Assembly: GCA_000752035.1 (NCBI GenBank)
Contig: CCFE01000024.1
Location: 525,639-589,638, forward strand
Source of the DNA: Bacillus rubiinfantis
Lineage (GTDB): Bacteria; Bacillota; Bacilli; Bacillales; Cytobacillaceae
Direction of reading: 5' to 3'
Length of the DNA stretch: 64,000 nucleotides
Part shown: positions 44,945 to 53,495 of the stretch, in pieces
How the letters are laid out: the number at the start of each line of letters is the position of its first letter
How positions within the stretch are numbered: position 1 is the stretch's first letter
Position numbers and translations under genes: made by a program
Notes under the pieces: generated by a model
What the model was told of the DNA's origin: nothing
The model's database searches: none
What the model saw: only the letters and a program-made list of their open reading frames with translations

Positions 44945-46330
44945 TTATTCAAAGATTGTACCCTTTTTAAATTTAGAATCCTTAAACGCAAATTTCATAA
45001 GCAAGAAGTAGCTGATACCTGCTGCAATAAAGCCGACTAGCCATGCTAAATGAACAAATAGGAATGCCCCGCCTGCTCCAATAAGCATTGCAATGATTGC
45101 AGCTAAATTGTAGCCGGAAAACTGTCCATCTTTTTTATATAATTCTTCAACATCTACTTTTTGTTTCCTTATAATATAGTATTCTACTAACAGAATCGCT
45201 ACAATTGGTCCTAAGAATGCAGAGTAGATAAGAACAAACATATCAAGGCCTTTTGCTGAAGATTCCTGAACAAGCAGCCAAGGGAAAGAAACGATACCTA
45301 GTAATCCTGTGATTGTTACAGCTGGTTTATAGCTCATTTTTGTAAATAATTGGATAACATATGTTGGTGAAACAATATTTGCTACCATGTTTGTTGCAAT
45401 TGCACCTAAGACGATGAATGCTGATACAAATACGGTTATAAATGAGTTATTGACAACCACTGGGAATGCCATTGCCGGATTTGTAATCCCGGTTGCAGAA
45501 GCAAGCATTGCTCCGATTGTAAGCACAAAGCCGTATGCAACAATAATTGGGCAGAAGTACAAGAATCCACGTTTTGAATCACTGATGCCCGGTTTTAATT
45601 CCCGTGAATAGTCAGCGGCACTTAAGAAAATGGCAGCATAGTTGCCGAGGAATACCATAATGATACCAAAGAACGGCAGTCCCCATGAACCTTTAGCATG
45701 AACCCAGTTTTGTGCAATAACGCCACGATAATCTTTTAAAAGAATGATAAATATATAGACTAAAGCAACCATAATGACAACTGAAGCGAGTGTTTCAACC
45801 CACTTAATTGATTCGAATCCATAGAGAGACAAGCCAATTTGCACTAATTGCAGAATCACGAAGCAAATAGCAATACTATCAAATGCCCCACCTGTTACAA
45901 CTTTCATGATTTCATTTAGTGCAGTACCGCCAATCCAGCTCTGGATTCCGTACCAAATTATAGCCGGGACACCACGGAGCAGTGATGAGATAATCGTCCC
46001 TTTTTCTCCGAATGACAACTTAAGCTGTACTACATAAGGGATACCTGTCCGATATCCAAGTCGGTCGTTTAAAGCAAAAATCATGGAAATAAGTCCAATT
46101 GCGATGATTGCCGCAGCAAAAGTTTGCATAATATTCAGGGTGGCAACACCAGCAACAATTAAACTTGCACCTAGTGTCATGTTACCCATATTTACGCCAT
46201 CACCAATCCACATAAATATGTAATGGAAAGGATTGACTGTTCGATCCTCGGCTTTTCGCGGATTTAGTGAATCGTCCTTCGCCAAAGTACCTGATTGCGT
46301 CTCTTCCTTGTTAATTGTAATCGTAGCCAA
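44945..46330 (-). CDS. NCS1-family allantoin/purine permease
   Basis: This 461-residue nucleobase-cation-symport-1 transporter has 12 predicted helices. It shows WIGDGVNMGNMTLGASLI in helix 1, IWYGIQSWIGG in helix 3 and NYAAIFLSAADYSRE in the middle, the positions that shape the substrate site in this family. Allantoin is the likely substrate because the gene lies between two allantoinase genes, as in PucI and AllW (AllP) systems. The substrate is inferred from context. Confidence 0.85.
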   Translation of the reverse strand: MATITINKEETQSGTLAKDDSLNPRKAEDRTVNPFHYIFMWIGDGVNMGNMTLGASLIVAGVATLNIMQTFAAAIIAIGLISMIFALNDRLGYRTGIPYVVQLKLSFGEKGTIISSLLRGVPAIIWYGIQSWIGGTALNEIMKVVTGGAFDSIAICFVILQLVQIGLSLYGFESIKWVETLASVVIMVALVYIFIILLKDYRGVIAQNWVHAKGSWGLPFFGIIMVFLGNYAAIFLSAADYSRELKPGISDSKRGFLYFCPIIVAYGFVLTIGAMLASATGITNPAMAFPVVVNNSFITVFVSAFIVLGAIATNMVANIVSPTYVIQLFTKMSYKPAVTITGLLGIVSFPWLLVQESSAKGLDMFVLIYSAFLGPIVAILLVEYYIIRKQKVDVEELYKKDGQFSGYNLAAIIAMLIGAGGAFLFVHLAWLVGFIAAGISYFLLMKFAFKDSKFKKGTIFE

Positions 46331-46398
46331 TATGATTCATCTCCCAGTTTCGATGGTTTTTTCATACTTTTAAAAATTGCAATTTACCAATTGAAAGA

Positions 46399-47787
46399 TT
46401 ATGCCATTACAGGTTCTAACTTTTTGTTGGAAGTGACCAATTCACCTATTGGTTCTCCGACTATCCCTTCATTTACATCAAATACAAGATTTCCTCGAAC
46501 GAATGTTTTTGTTACACGACAGTTGATAGTTCTGCCAATATATGGGCTATGCTGATGACGATAATACAGTTCTTCTTTTTTGACAACATAAGATTGAGTT
46601 GGATCTACAAGAATGATATCTGCATCCTTATCTACAGCAAGTTCACCTTTATTTGTTAAATTGAAGCGCTGTGCTGGATTAGCAGCAATCATCCGGACAA
46701 AATCTGTAACTGGAACATTACGCTTCAGCACTGCCTCATCAAACATTAAATCAACATTATTCTGACATCCGGTAATTCCGCCCCAGATTTCAAACATATT
46801 ATTAGTGGCACTATATTTCATCTCGAATGGACATGGTGAGTGATCGGAAGTCAACATATCAAACTTGCCTTCGATTAATTTTTGCCATAATTTTTCTTGT
46901 TCAACTTCATCTCGTAATGGTGGTGAACATTTTGCAACTGGTCCAAGCTCAGCAAATTGGTTTGCTGTAATTGTAAAGTAATGCGGACATGATTCAACCG
47001 TTACATCTTGGCCTTCATTTCTTGCTTTTGTAATTTCCTCAACGGCTTCAGCCGTACTAATATGAACGAAGTGGATTTTACATCCAGTAACTTTGCCAAA
47101 ATAAAGAGCGCGTTTAACGGCATCTACTTCTGTAAAAGCAGGACGTGATGCAACATAATCCAATGCTGTTGTTTTTCCTTGTCTAACCATCTCTTGCCCC
47201 ATGTGGTCGGTAATTGGTGCGTTCTCAGCATGAATTAATAACACTTTTCCAAGCTCAGCCAGCTTTTTCATTCCCATGTACAATGAATAATCGTCGACAT
47301 TTTTAAAATCATTTGGAACATCTGATCCACATGTTGACATAAAGCATTTGAAACCAACAACACCGCCAGCGGAAAGTTCTTCTAAGTTGTCAAGATTCCA
47401 TGGAACGAGTCCACCGTATAATGCATAATCAACATAGTTTTTTCCTTTTGCAGTATCTATTTTTAATTGCAATGCTTCGCCGTCAACGGTTGCAGGAAGA
47501 GCATTTAATGGCATGTCAATATAGCTTGTTGTACCGCCAGCAGCTAATGCTTTAGTCCCGGTAACGAATCCTTCCCATTCAGTCCGTCCTGGCTCACAAA
47601 GATGGGCATGTGCATCAATCATTCCTGGCATTACATATTGACCTGCTGCATCTATTACATTAACCCCATCACTTTGGATAGAATCTGCAATAGCTGTAAT
47701 TTTTCCATCTTTTATCGCAAGATCAACTTCCTTTACCTCATTTGCAAAAACAACTTTTCCGCCTTTAATAATGAGATCATACTCCAT
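46399..47787 (-). CDS. allB: allantoinase 2 (E. coli AllB-like)
   Basis: This 462-residue cyclic amidohydrolase follows E. coli AllB closely: DAHAHLCEPGRTEWEG, GFKCFMSTCG (carboxylated Lys), HAENAPI, HFVHIST, SCPHYF and TSDHSPCP. It opens allantoin to allantoate. It probably forms a transcription unit with the permease 68 bases downstream. Two allantoinases in one cluster may differ in metal, stereospecificity or regulation; a related hydantoin substrate for one of them is an alternative. Confidence 0.9.
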   Translation of the reverse strand: MEYDLIIKGGKVVFANEVKEVDLAIKDGKITAIADSIQSDGVNVIDAAGQYVMPGMIDAHAHLCEPGRTEWEGFVTGTKALAAGGTTSYIDMPLNALPATVDGEALQLKIDTAKGKNYVDYALYGGLVPWNLDNLEELSAGGVVGFKCFMSTCGSDVPNDFKNVDDYSLYMGMKKLAELGKVLLIHAENAPITDHMGQEMVRQGKTTALDYVASRPAFTEVDAVKRALYFGKVTGCKIHFVHISTAEAVEEITKARNEGQDVTVESCPHYFTITANQFAELGPVAKCSPPLRDEVEQEKLWQKLIEGKFDMLTSDHSPCPFEMKYSATNNMFEIWGGITGCQNNVDLMFDEAVLKRNVPVTDFVRMIAANPAQRFNLTNKGELAVDKDADIILVDPTQSYVVKKEELYYRHQHSPYIGRTINCRVTKTFVRGNLVFDVNEGIVGEPIGELVTSNKKLEPVMA

Positions 47788-48039
47788 GTGAGTTCCTCCT
47801 CTTTATTAACAACTACAAAACCTTTGCGATTACAGGTACATTGTAATCGTTAACAATATTATTGTATTTAGCAATTTCAAACAATTCAAGACGGAATAAA
47901 TTGGGCAAAATAAACATTGATACAAAAAAAGCCCGCCAAATAGCGGACTAAGGGAATTTAGATGATTAGACGTTCACAAATATTTCACTTTTTGCAATAA
48001 TATTAAATATGAGTTTTCTTTCTAGAAAAGAGGATTCAG

Positions 48040-48615
48040 TTAAACCATTAGCAGCTCTTTTTCTTTTCTCTCCACTTGATTAGCAGTTTGAACTAAATCA
48101 AGCTTACCCGTCTCTGGGTCAATCAACAAGCCATGTACCTTTATTCTTTCTGGAATTAATGGGTGACTTTTTACTAAGGCAACATTTTTCCTTACACTTT
48201 CTTCTAAATCACCAAAGCCTGTAAAGTAGTCAATTAACTGCTGATTGTTGCGGTTGATGTTTATTCCTTCGGCTTCGATTTCATTAAAAACTTGCTCTGG
48301 TGTTAAATGTTGTGCTCCACAATGGTGATGTCCAACTATGAAAATCTCTTCAACATGAAACTCGTAAATTGAAATTATTAGGCTGCGTATTACACCTTCG
48401 TAAGCTTGAGAAACATCACCGCCGACTACTTTTACCAAATTGGCATCGCCATTTTTCATATTCATCGCTTGTAGTAATAGCTCAATTAGGCGCGCATCCA
48501 TGCAAGCAACAATTGCGGCCCGTTTAGATGGATATTTCGATGTAAGAAATGCTTCATATTGTTTAGTTGCAACAAATTCCTGATTATAATCCAATATTTC
48601 TTGTAACAGCCCCAT
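48040..48615 (-). CDS. beta-class carbonic anhydrase
   Basis: This 191-residue zinc enzyme interconverts CO2 and bicarbonate. Zinc ligands are CMDAR (Cys and the Asp-Arg dyad) and HHHCG. The length and GVIRSLIISIYEFHVEEIFIVGHH fit the short Bacillus YtiB-like type. The gene is three bases downstream of the MFS transporter, so they are co-transcribed. In the allantoin cluster it may handle the CO2 released by allantoate and carbamate breakdown; this role is inferred from position. Confidence 0.9.
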   Translation of the reverse strand: MGLLQEILDYNQEFVATKQYEAFLTSKYPSKRAAIVACMDARLIELLLQAMNMKNGDANLVKVVGGDVSQAYEGVIRSLIISIYEFHVEEIFIVGHHHCGAQHLTPEQVFNEIEAEGININRNNQQLIDYFTGFGDLEESVRKNVALVKSHPLIPERIKVHGLLIDPETGKLDLVQTANQVERKEKELLMV

Positions 48616-48618
48616 TGT

Positions 48619-49884
48619 CTATCCCCTCTTTTTTTCATTGATAAATAGAATCGTAACGAGACCAACTATTAATAATACTGCTGCTAAATAGAATCCGAGC
48701 CTCATCGATCCGGTAATATCGGAAATATAACCGGTAATAAGTGGTGCGACAATTGAAGCGGCCATACCAGCACAATTAAAAACACTGAAAATCGTACTGT
48801 AACCACGTTTTGGCGCAGCATCAGCAACGAAAGATATCATAATTGGGTCGAGTGCAAGTTTACCAATTAATCCATAGATTACTAACATGAAAACTACTAA
48901 AGTCCAACTCTTGACAAAAACAATCAATGCTAATGAGGCAGCTGCTAATGGTAATAGGAATATAATAAATGGTTTTCTTCGGCCTAATTTGTCTGAGAAA
49001 CGGCTAAAAATTACTGCCCCAGGAATCGCTGCAAATGCTACAAGTGAGGAGAAAAATCCAGTCTGATCCGCAGGAATTCCTCGTTCTGTCTCTAGATAAA
49101 ATGGCAGCCATGTCAAAATCATATAAAAGCCATAGTTTGAAGCGAAGTTTACTGCATACGTTGCCAGCATCCGCACAGTTAATAGTGCTTTAACCAGTGA
49201 TGTACCATCATCTTCTTCTATTACCATACTGTCAATTTCTTTATTTACTGCAACTGTTTCCGGCTTTTCTTTTAAAAATAGCCAAAAGGCAATCGATAAT
49301 AACAACCCTAATACAGCAGAAGCATAGAAAGGAACTCTCCAACCTAAATGTAGGTTATAAGCAAGAAAGCTCGCTCCCATTAAACCAATTGCCATCCCAA
49401 TGCCTGCTCCGCTGTTGATAATTGCGGTTGAAACACCGCGTTTTTCTACTGGAATAGATTCTGACGACATCGCATACTGTGGTCCGTAATAACTACCTTG
49501 ACCAACTCCCGTTAGCAATCTTGCAATTAGGAAGCCAAAAAATGTTGTCATTAAACCGGCGCTGAATTGGCCGATTGCAAATAAGATGAATCCAGGAATC
49601 AATACAAGTTTTTTCCCTAATTTATCTGCCATAATTCCCGACGGAATCTGCATAAACGTATATGGAAGGAAGAATAACGAGTTAATTAACCCAAGTTGTG
49701 CATTTGTTAAACTAAATTCTGCTTTAATATCTCCCATCACCGGATTTAAAACGGTTCGGTTAATATAAATGACTGTCCATCCTAAACAAAATAAAACAAT
49801 GACTCTCATCCAATATGGAAATCTTTCTTGTTTTGCAGGTAGTGTAAGACTTTGAAACTCTGCAAGATCCTTTGCTGCTTTCAT
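48619..49884 (-). CDS. MFS transporter (ACS-like)
   Basis: This 421-residue major facilitator has 12 helices. It has the typical N-terminal INRTVLNPVMGDI segment and the loop 2-3 motif GIMADKLGKK, mirrored by FSRFSDKLGRRK in the second half. It resembles anion:cation symporters (sugar acids, small carboxylates). In this cluster uptake of a ureide or export of an end product such as oxamate is possible. AGGAGG precedes the ATG. A 334-base region with a palindrome separates it from the divergent PucR 2 gene. Confidence 0.82.
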   Translation of the reverse strand: MKAAKDLAEFQSLTLPAKQERFPYWMRVIVLFCLGWTVIYINRTVLNPVMGDIKAEFSLTNAQLGLINSLFFLPYTFMQIPSGIMADKLGKKLVLIPGFILFAIGQFSAGLMTTFFGFLIARLLTGVGQGSYYGPQYAMSSESIPVEKRGVSTAIINSGAGIGMAIGLMGASFLAYNLHLGWRVPFYASAVLGLLLSIAFWLFLKEKPETVAVNKEIDSMVIEEDDGTSLVKALLTVRMLATYAVNFASNYGFYMILTWLPFYLETERGIPADQTGFFSSLVAFAAIPGAVIFSRFSDKLGRRKPFIIFLLPLAAASLALIVFVKSWTLVVFMLVIYGLIGKLALDPIMISFVADAAPKRGYSTIFSVFNCAGMAASIVAPLITGYISDITGSMRLGFYLAAVLLIVGLVTILFINEKKRG

Positions 49885-50218
49885 AGAACATCCTCCTCAA
49901 GTTATTCCATCGTTGCTGTTAACCTTTACAACATGCTGTTATCTATCTCAAAAGTAAAGGATACATAGAGCAAAGTCATTAATCACTTTGGATATAAAAC
50001 TATATTTTTTTTGTACATATAAGACAAATTGTTGGAAATCTCACTGTTTTCTCACAAAACGTTCACATTCTTTATGATTAATTGCATTCCATTCATTTGC
50101 TAAAACCCTTAAAATTAGCTTATAGTAATTATGATCAAAAATCATTGTTTAAAGTACATAAAATTAGGTGCCTATTTTATTTACTTTAAACAATGGAAGC
50201 TAATAATAGAGGTGTATC
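49885..50218. other. divergent promoter region between MFS and PucR 2
   Basis: This 334-base AT-rich region holds the RBS of the MFS gene, a long palindrome at 50143-50195, and the RBS AGAGGTG of PucR 2. No ORF or known RNA is seen. Confidence 0.6.
50143..50195. promoter_or_regulatory. 53-bp near-perfect palindrome with paired PucR-box-like arms
   Basis: The arms CATTGTTTAAAGTA and TACTTTAAACAATG are exact reverse complements, and the interior ATAAAATTAGG / CCTATTTTAT continues the symmetry with one base missing. Each arm contains AATCATTGTTTAA or its near mirror, one mismatch from the PucR box WWWCNTTGGTTAA as I recall it. It ends 23 bases before the PucR 2 start codon, so autoregulation or an RNA hairpin is possible. 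Confidence 0.6.
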
Positions 50219-51883
50219 ATGAAAAAAGTCGAGGATTTATTTATTGTCGATGTCTTTCAAGAAGCACAGGTAATCGCCGGCAGAAGCGGCCTCAACAGAC
50301 CTGTTGAATCGATAGAAGTTTCGGAAACACCAGACGTTAAAAAATATTTAAAAGAAAATGCTTTGTTGGTCACAACTGGATACGCTTTCAAAGACAATCC
50401 AAAGGACTTATGTGCACTTGTGGACCAGCTGAGTCAATTTTCGTGTGCAGGTATGGCTATCAAACTTAAACGGTTTATCGAAGAAATTCCCCAAGAAGTT
50501 CTCGATCTTGCAGACTCGTTAGAATTTCCGATTATTGTCATTCCCAGTTCACTAACACTAGGGAATGTTGCCCATCAGTTGTTAAGCTTTTTATGGAATG
50601 ATAAAACAGAAGAACTATTTTATGCGATTCATGTCCATAAAAAATTTACCGAAATGATGTTTAAAGGATATAACTTACATTCCTTAATCGAAAATCTCGG
50701 TTATTTCTTGCATTGTCCTGTACTCCTATTAAATCCGCTTGGGGATATCGCTTCGTTCACGCAGCATTTCCATAAGGAAACCATGCGAAATGTGAAAGAA
50801 AATATCGAGGCCATTTTTAAGAGCGACATCGAGAAATACCGTGAAAAAAATAAACTTTCTATCAATAACCCAAACGTCTCGAAAGGAGTCTTGACACTAA
50901 GCATCTTTCACGTTAAAACCATGCATCCCTTTCCATATTTTTTGTTAATTTTTAATCCAGAAAAACTGCCGTATCCATCATCGCAATTAGCCATTGAACA
51001 GGCATCCACCGTTATTTCCTTTACGTTGCTAAAAAATGAAGCGATTAATGAAAGCAGCAGGTTATTGGAGAATAATTTCTTTGGCTCTCTCGTCGATGGA
51101 AACATTAACTCCAGGCAGGAAATTATTCATCGAGGAAAAATGCATGGCTTGTTGGAAAAAGGTAAATATCTATGTATCGTGTTTAAACCTGATGAGGAGG
51201 CCCATCATCTTCCCCAGCGAAATGATGTGATGATGAACAGGACCTATGATTTTCTCTATGATTTATTTAATCGATCTGTCGAAAAAATGAATATAAACAG
51301 CATTCTTTTCATGAAGGATGACTATTTCGTATTAATTATCCAATCACAGCTTGACTATGATAATACGTTTAAGAATTCAATTAGAGAAACGCTGGAGGCA
51401 TTTCAAGAAGAGGCAGCAGAGAAATTAAAAATTCCGCTTTCTTTTGGTCTTGGAAATTTTGTCAATGATGTTGCCAATATCCCAATTTCCTATTCAGAAG
51501 CAGTAGAATCCTATAAACATGGTGCGGAATTGTTTAATCATTCCTTTATTAGCTTTTACGAAACGAAGCAACTAAAGGAACTAGTTCGCCTCATACCTGA
51601 TGAGAGTTTACAAGAATTTTATGAAAATACATTGCGGGGACTTGCCTATCCGAAAAATCGAGATGAAGAGGATTTAGTCAATACATTAATTGTCTACCTA
51701 GACTATAATTGTCAAATCGCTTTAACAGCCAAAAAATTATTTATTCATCGCAATACTGTGAAATATCGAATTGCAAAATGTGAAGAAATTCTAGGTTTTC
51801 CAGTGCACGAACCGCAAAATTCACTACATTTGCGGATGGCATTGTTAATGCGCCCGATTTTTACAAAAGCACTTGGAGTATAG
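50219..51883 (+). CDS. PucR-family regulator 2
   Basis: This 554-residue protein has the same architecture as PucR 1. The N-terminal PucR domain (SGLNRPVESIEVSETPDVKKYLKENALLVTTG) and middle domain precede the C-terminal HTH_30 (NCQIALTAKKLFIHRNTVKYRIAK). It differs enough from PucR 1 to be a separate regulator, perhaps for the MFS-carbonic anhydrase unit and the iron alcohol dehydrogenase. AGAGGTG precedes the ATG. A long palindrome immediately upstream suggests autoregulation. The ligand may be a purine ureide. Confidence 0.88.
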   Translation: MKKVEDLFIVDVFQEAQVIAGRSGLNRPVESIEVSETPDVKKYLKENALLVTTGYAFKDNPKDLCALVDQLSQFSCAGMAIKLKRFIEEIPQEVLDLADSLEFPIIVIPSSLTLGNVAHQLLSFLWNDKTEELFYAIHVHKKFTEMMFKGYNLHSLIENLGYFLHCPVLLLNPLGDIASFTQHFHKETMRNVKENIEAIFKSDIEKYREKNKLSINNPNVSKGVLTLSIFHVKTMHPFPYFLLIFNPEKLPYPSSQLAIEQASTVISFTLLKNEAINESSRLLENNFFGSLVDGNINSRQEIIHRGKMHGLLEKGKYLCIVFKPDEEAHHLPQRNDVMMNRTYDFLYDLFNRSVEKMNINSILFMKDDYFVLIIQSQLDYDNTFKNSIRETLEAFQEEAAEKLKIPLSFGLGNFVNDVANIPISYSEAVESYKHGAELFNHSFISFYETKQLKELVRLIPDESLQEFYENTLRGLAYPKNRDEEDLVNTLIVYLDYNCQIALTAKKLFIHRNTVKYRIAKCEEILGFPVHEPQNSLHLRMALLMRPIFTKALGV

Positions 51884-51884
51884 G

Positions 51885-51920
51885 AAAAAAGCACGCCTCT
51901 GAATAAGGACGTGCTTTTTT
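51885..51920. terminator. bidirectional terminator
   Basis: The 11-bp stem AAAAAAGCACG / CGTGCTTTTTT lies between PucR 2 and the convergent iron alcohol dehydrogenase. Confidence 0.85.
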
Positions 51921-51928
51921 GGGTTGTC

Positions 51929-53104
51929 TTAGAAATCAACATCAGTTCCGTAGAATGTGCACATAAGCAATTTTTCCATTTCTGCCGGTGTAATTGAGCG
52001 CGGATTGGAACCTGTGCAGGCATCACCAACAGCCAACTCAGCAATATGGGCAAGCTTTTCAGCAAATTCAGTTTCATCAACACCAAATTCCTGCAATGTT
52101 CTTGGAATTTGTAACTTTGCATTATATTCATCAATTTTTTCACAGAGTTTCATAGTCAATTCTTCATCAGTCGCACCAGTTAGACCAACGCTTCTAGCGA
52201 TATCGGCGTAGCGTTCTGCTCCATTTTTTGCATTATACTTAATGACATATGGTAAATAAATCGCATTGGCACAGCCATGTGGAATATGACCAGTAGAAAA
52301 TGCTGCTCCTGTTTTATGGGCCATGGAGTGAACTATTCCTAGCAGTGCATTAGAAAATGCCATACCAGCTAGACATTGTGCATAATGCATTTGCTCCCTG
52401 GCTTCATGATTACCTTCATAGGATTCAGGCAGATAGTCAAATACCATTTTAATTGCTTGTAGTGCTAATGGATCTGTAAACGGACTATTTAATGTTGAAA
52501 CATAAGCCTCAATCGCATGTGTTAAGGCATCCATGCCTGTATGTGCTGTTAACGTCGGCGGCATTGTATCAGCCAGTTCAGGATCAACAACGGCAACGTC
52601 CGGCGTTATATTGAAATCAGCAAGTGGATATTTTACCCCTTTTTCATAATCGGTAATGACAGAAAATGCCGTCACTTCTGTAGCTGTCCCAGAAGTAGAT
52701 GGAATAGCTAAAAATTTAGCTTTTGTTCTTAATGTTGGGAAATTAAACGGAACACATAGATCCTCAAACGACGTTTCTGGATATTCATAAAATGTCCACA
52801 TCGCTTTAGCAGCATCAATTGGCGAGCCACCACCCATTGAAATAATCCAGTCTGGTCCAAACTCACGCATTGCTTCCGCACCACGCATAACAGTTTCCAC
52901 TGATGGATCTGGCTCAACATTTTCAAACAATTTCACTTCAATTCCAGCTTCATTTAAATAATCTATTGCTTTATCAAGGAAACCAAAGCGTTTCATGGAA
53001 CCCCCGCCGAGAACTATTATTGCCTTTTTTCCATCCAGCGTTTTTAATACCTCTAAGCTGCCTTTACCATAATATAAATCTCTTGGTAATGTAAATCTAG
53101 CCAT
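51929..53104 (-). CDS. iron-containing alcohol dehydrogenase
   Basis: This 391-residue family III dehydrogenase reduces or oxidises primary alcohols with NAD(P). NAD-binding GGGSMKRFG and ISMGGGSPIDAAKAMW, and the iron site DALTHAIEAYVS, GIVHSMAHKTGAAF and HIPHG, are in order. The start MARFTLPRDLYYG is typical of ethanol/butanol dehydrogenases of this group. The ATG at 53104 has GGAGG eight bases upstream; a frame extension to 53239 has no site. An FNR-type palindrome and two PucR-box-like motifs lie upstream, suggesting dual control by low oxygen and purine ureides. Confidence 0.9.
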   Translation of the reverse strand: MARFTLPRDLYYGKGSLEVLKTLDGKKAIIVLGGGSMKRFGFLDKAIDYLNEAGIEVKLFENVEPDPSVETVMRGAEAMREFGPDWIISMGGGSPIDAAKAMWTFYEYPETSFEDLCVPFNFPTLRTKAKFLAIPSTSGTATEVTAFSVITDYEKGVKYPLADFNITPDVAVVDPELADTMPPTLTAHTGMDALTHAIEAYVSTLNSPFTDPLALQAIKMVFDYLPESYEGNHEAREQMHYAQCLAGMAFSNALLGIVHSMAHKTGAAFSTGHIPHGCANAIYLPYVIKYNAKNGAERYADIARSVGLTGATDEELTMKLCEKIDEYNAKLQIPRTLQEFGVDETEFAEKLAHIAELAVGDACTGSNPRSITPAEMEKLLMCTFYGTDVDF

Positions 53105-53258
53105 TTCTGTTACCTCCATATGCTCTGATAATAGCAAAATTCTTGTGCTGCTCTTCACCTTTTCTGCGACACATTCAAGAGAGAGCATTTTCGTTAGCGA
53201 TGATTGTGTCACGGTTTCTTTAACTTGTCTTTGCGCCACAGAGAGAAATCCGAGTATT

Positions 53259-53274
53259 TGTGATTACTTTCACA
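53259..53274 (-). promoter_or_regulatory. FNR-type site upstream of the iron alcohol dehydrogenase
   Basis: TGTGA-TTACTT-TCACA is a perfect palindrome, extended by TT/AA on each side. It lies about 155-170 bases before the start codon. Confidence 0.65.
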
Positions 53275-53314
53275 AACAACTTTACAATTTGATTATAACT
53301 AGTGCACTATCAGG

Positions 53315-53359
53315 AGTCATTGGTTAAAAAAAATAAAACGATGTATTGTTTTTGGTTAA
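53315..53359 (+). promoter_or_regulatory. two PucR-box-like motifs
   Basis: AGTCATTGGTTAA (53315-53327) and a second TTGGTTAA (53352-53359) are 32 bases apart, about three helical turns. The first fits the recalled PucR box WWWCNTTGGTTAA with one mismatch. Confidence 0.5.
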
Positions 53360-53380
53360 AATAGACAAGATAATGACATT

Positions 53381-53413
53381 TAATGGGCGCTATGTAAGCC
53401 ATAGCGCCCATTA
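53381..53413. terminator. hairpin, probable terminator of the lipase gene
   Basis: A perfect 13-bp stem TAATGGGCGCTAT / ATAGCGCCCATTA with a seven-base loop. The T-tail is poor. Confidence 0.6.
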
Positions 53414-53495
53414 TAACTTCTCTCTGTCGTTTTTACCAGCGAGCCGTAAGTGTTTTTCTACTTGTGTATAATTCAACACCATCTAATCCATTGGA

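Larger units (their letters stand above)
53105..53495. other. regulatory region of the iron alcohol dehydrogenase
   Basis: This 391-base gap without an evident gene contains an FNR-type site (53259), two PucR-box-like motifs (53315 and 53352) and a 13-bp hairpin (53381). Short in-frame stretches lack ribosome binding sites. Confidence 0.6.

Noticed and set aside
53105..53239. 45-residue extension of the iron alcohol dehydrogenase
   Set aside because: The extension does not match the family, and GGAGG precedes the ATG at 53104.
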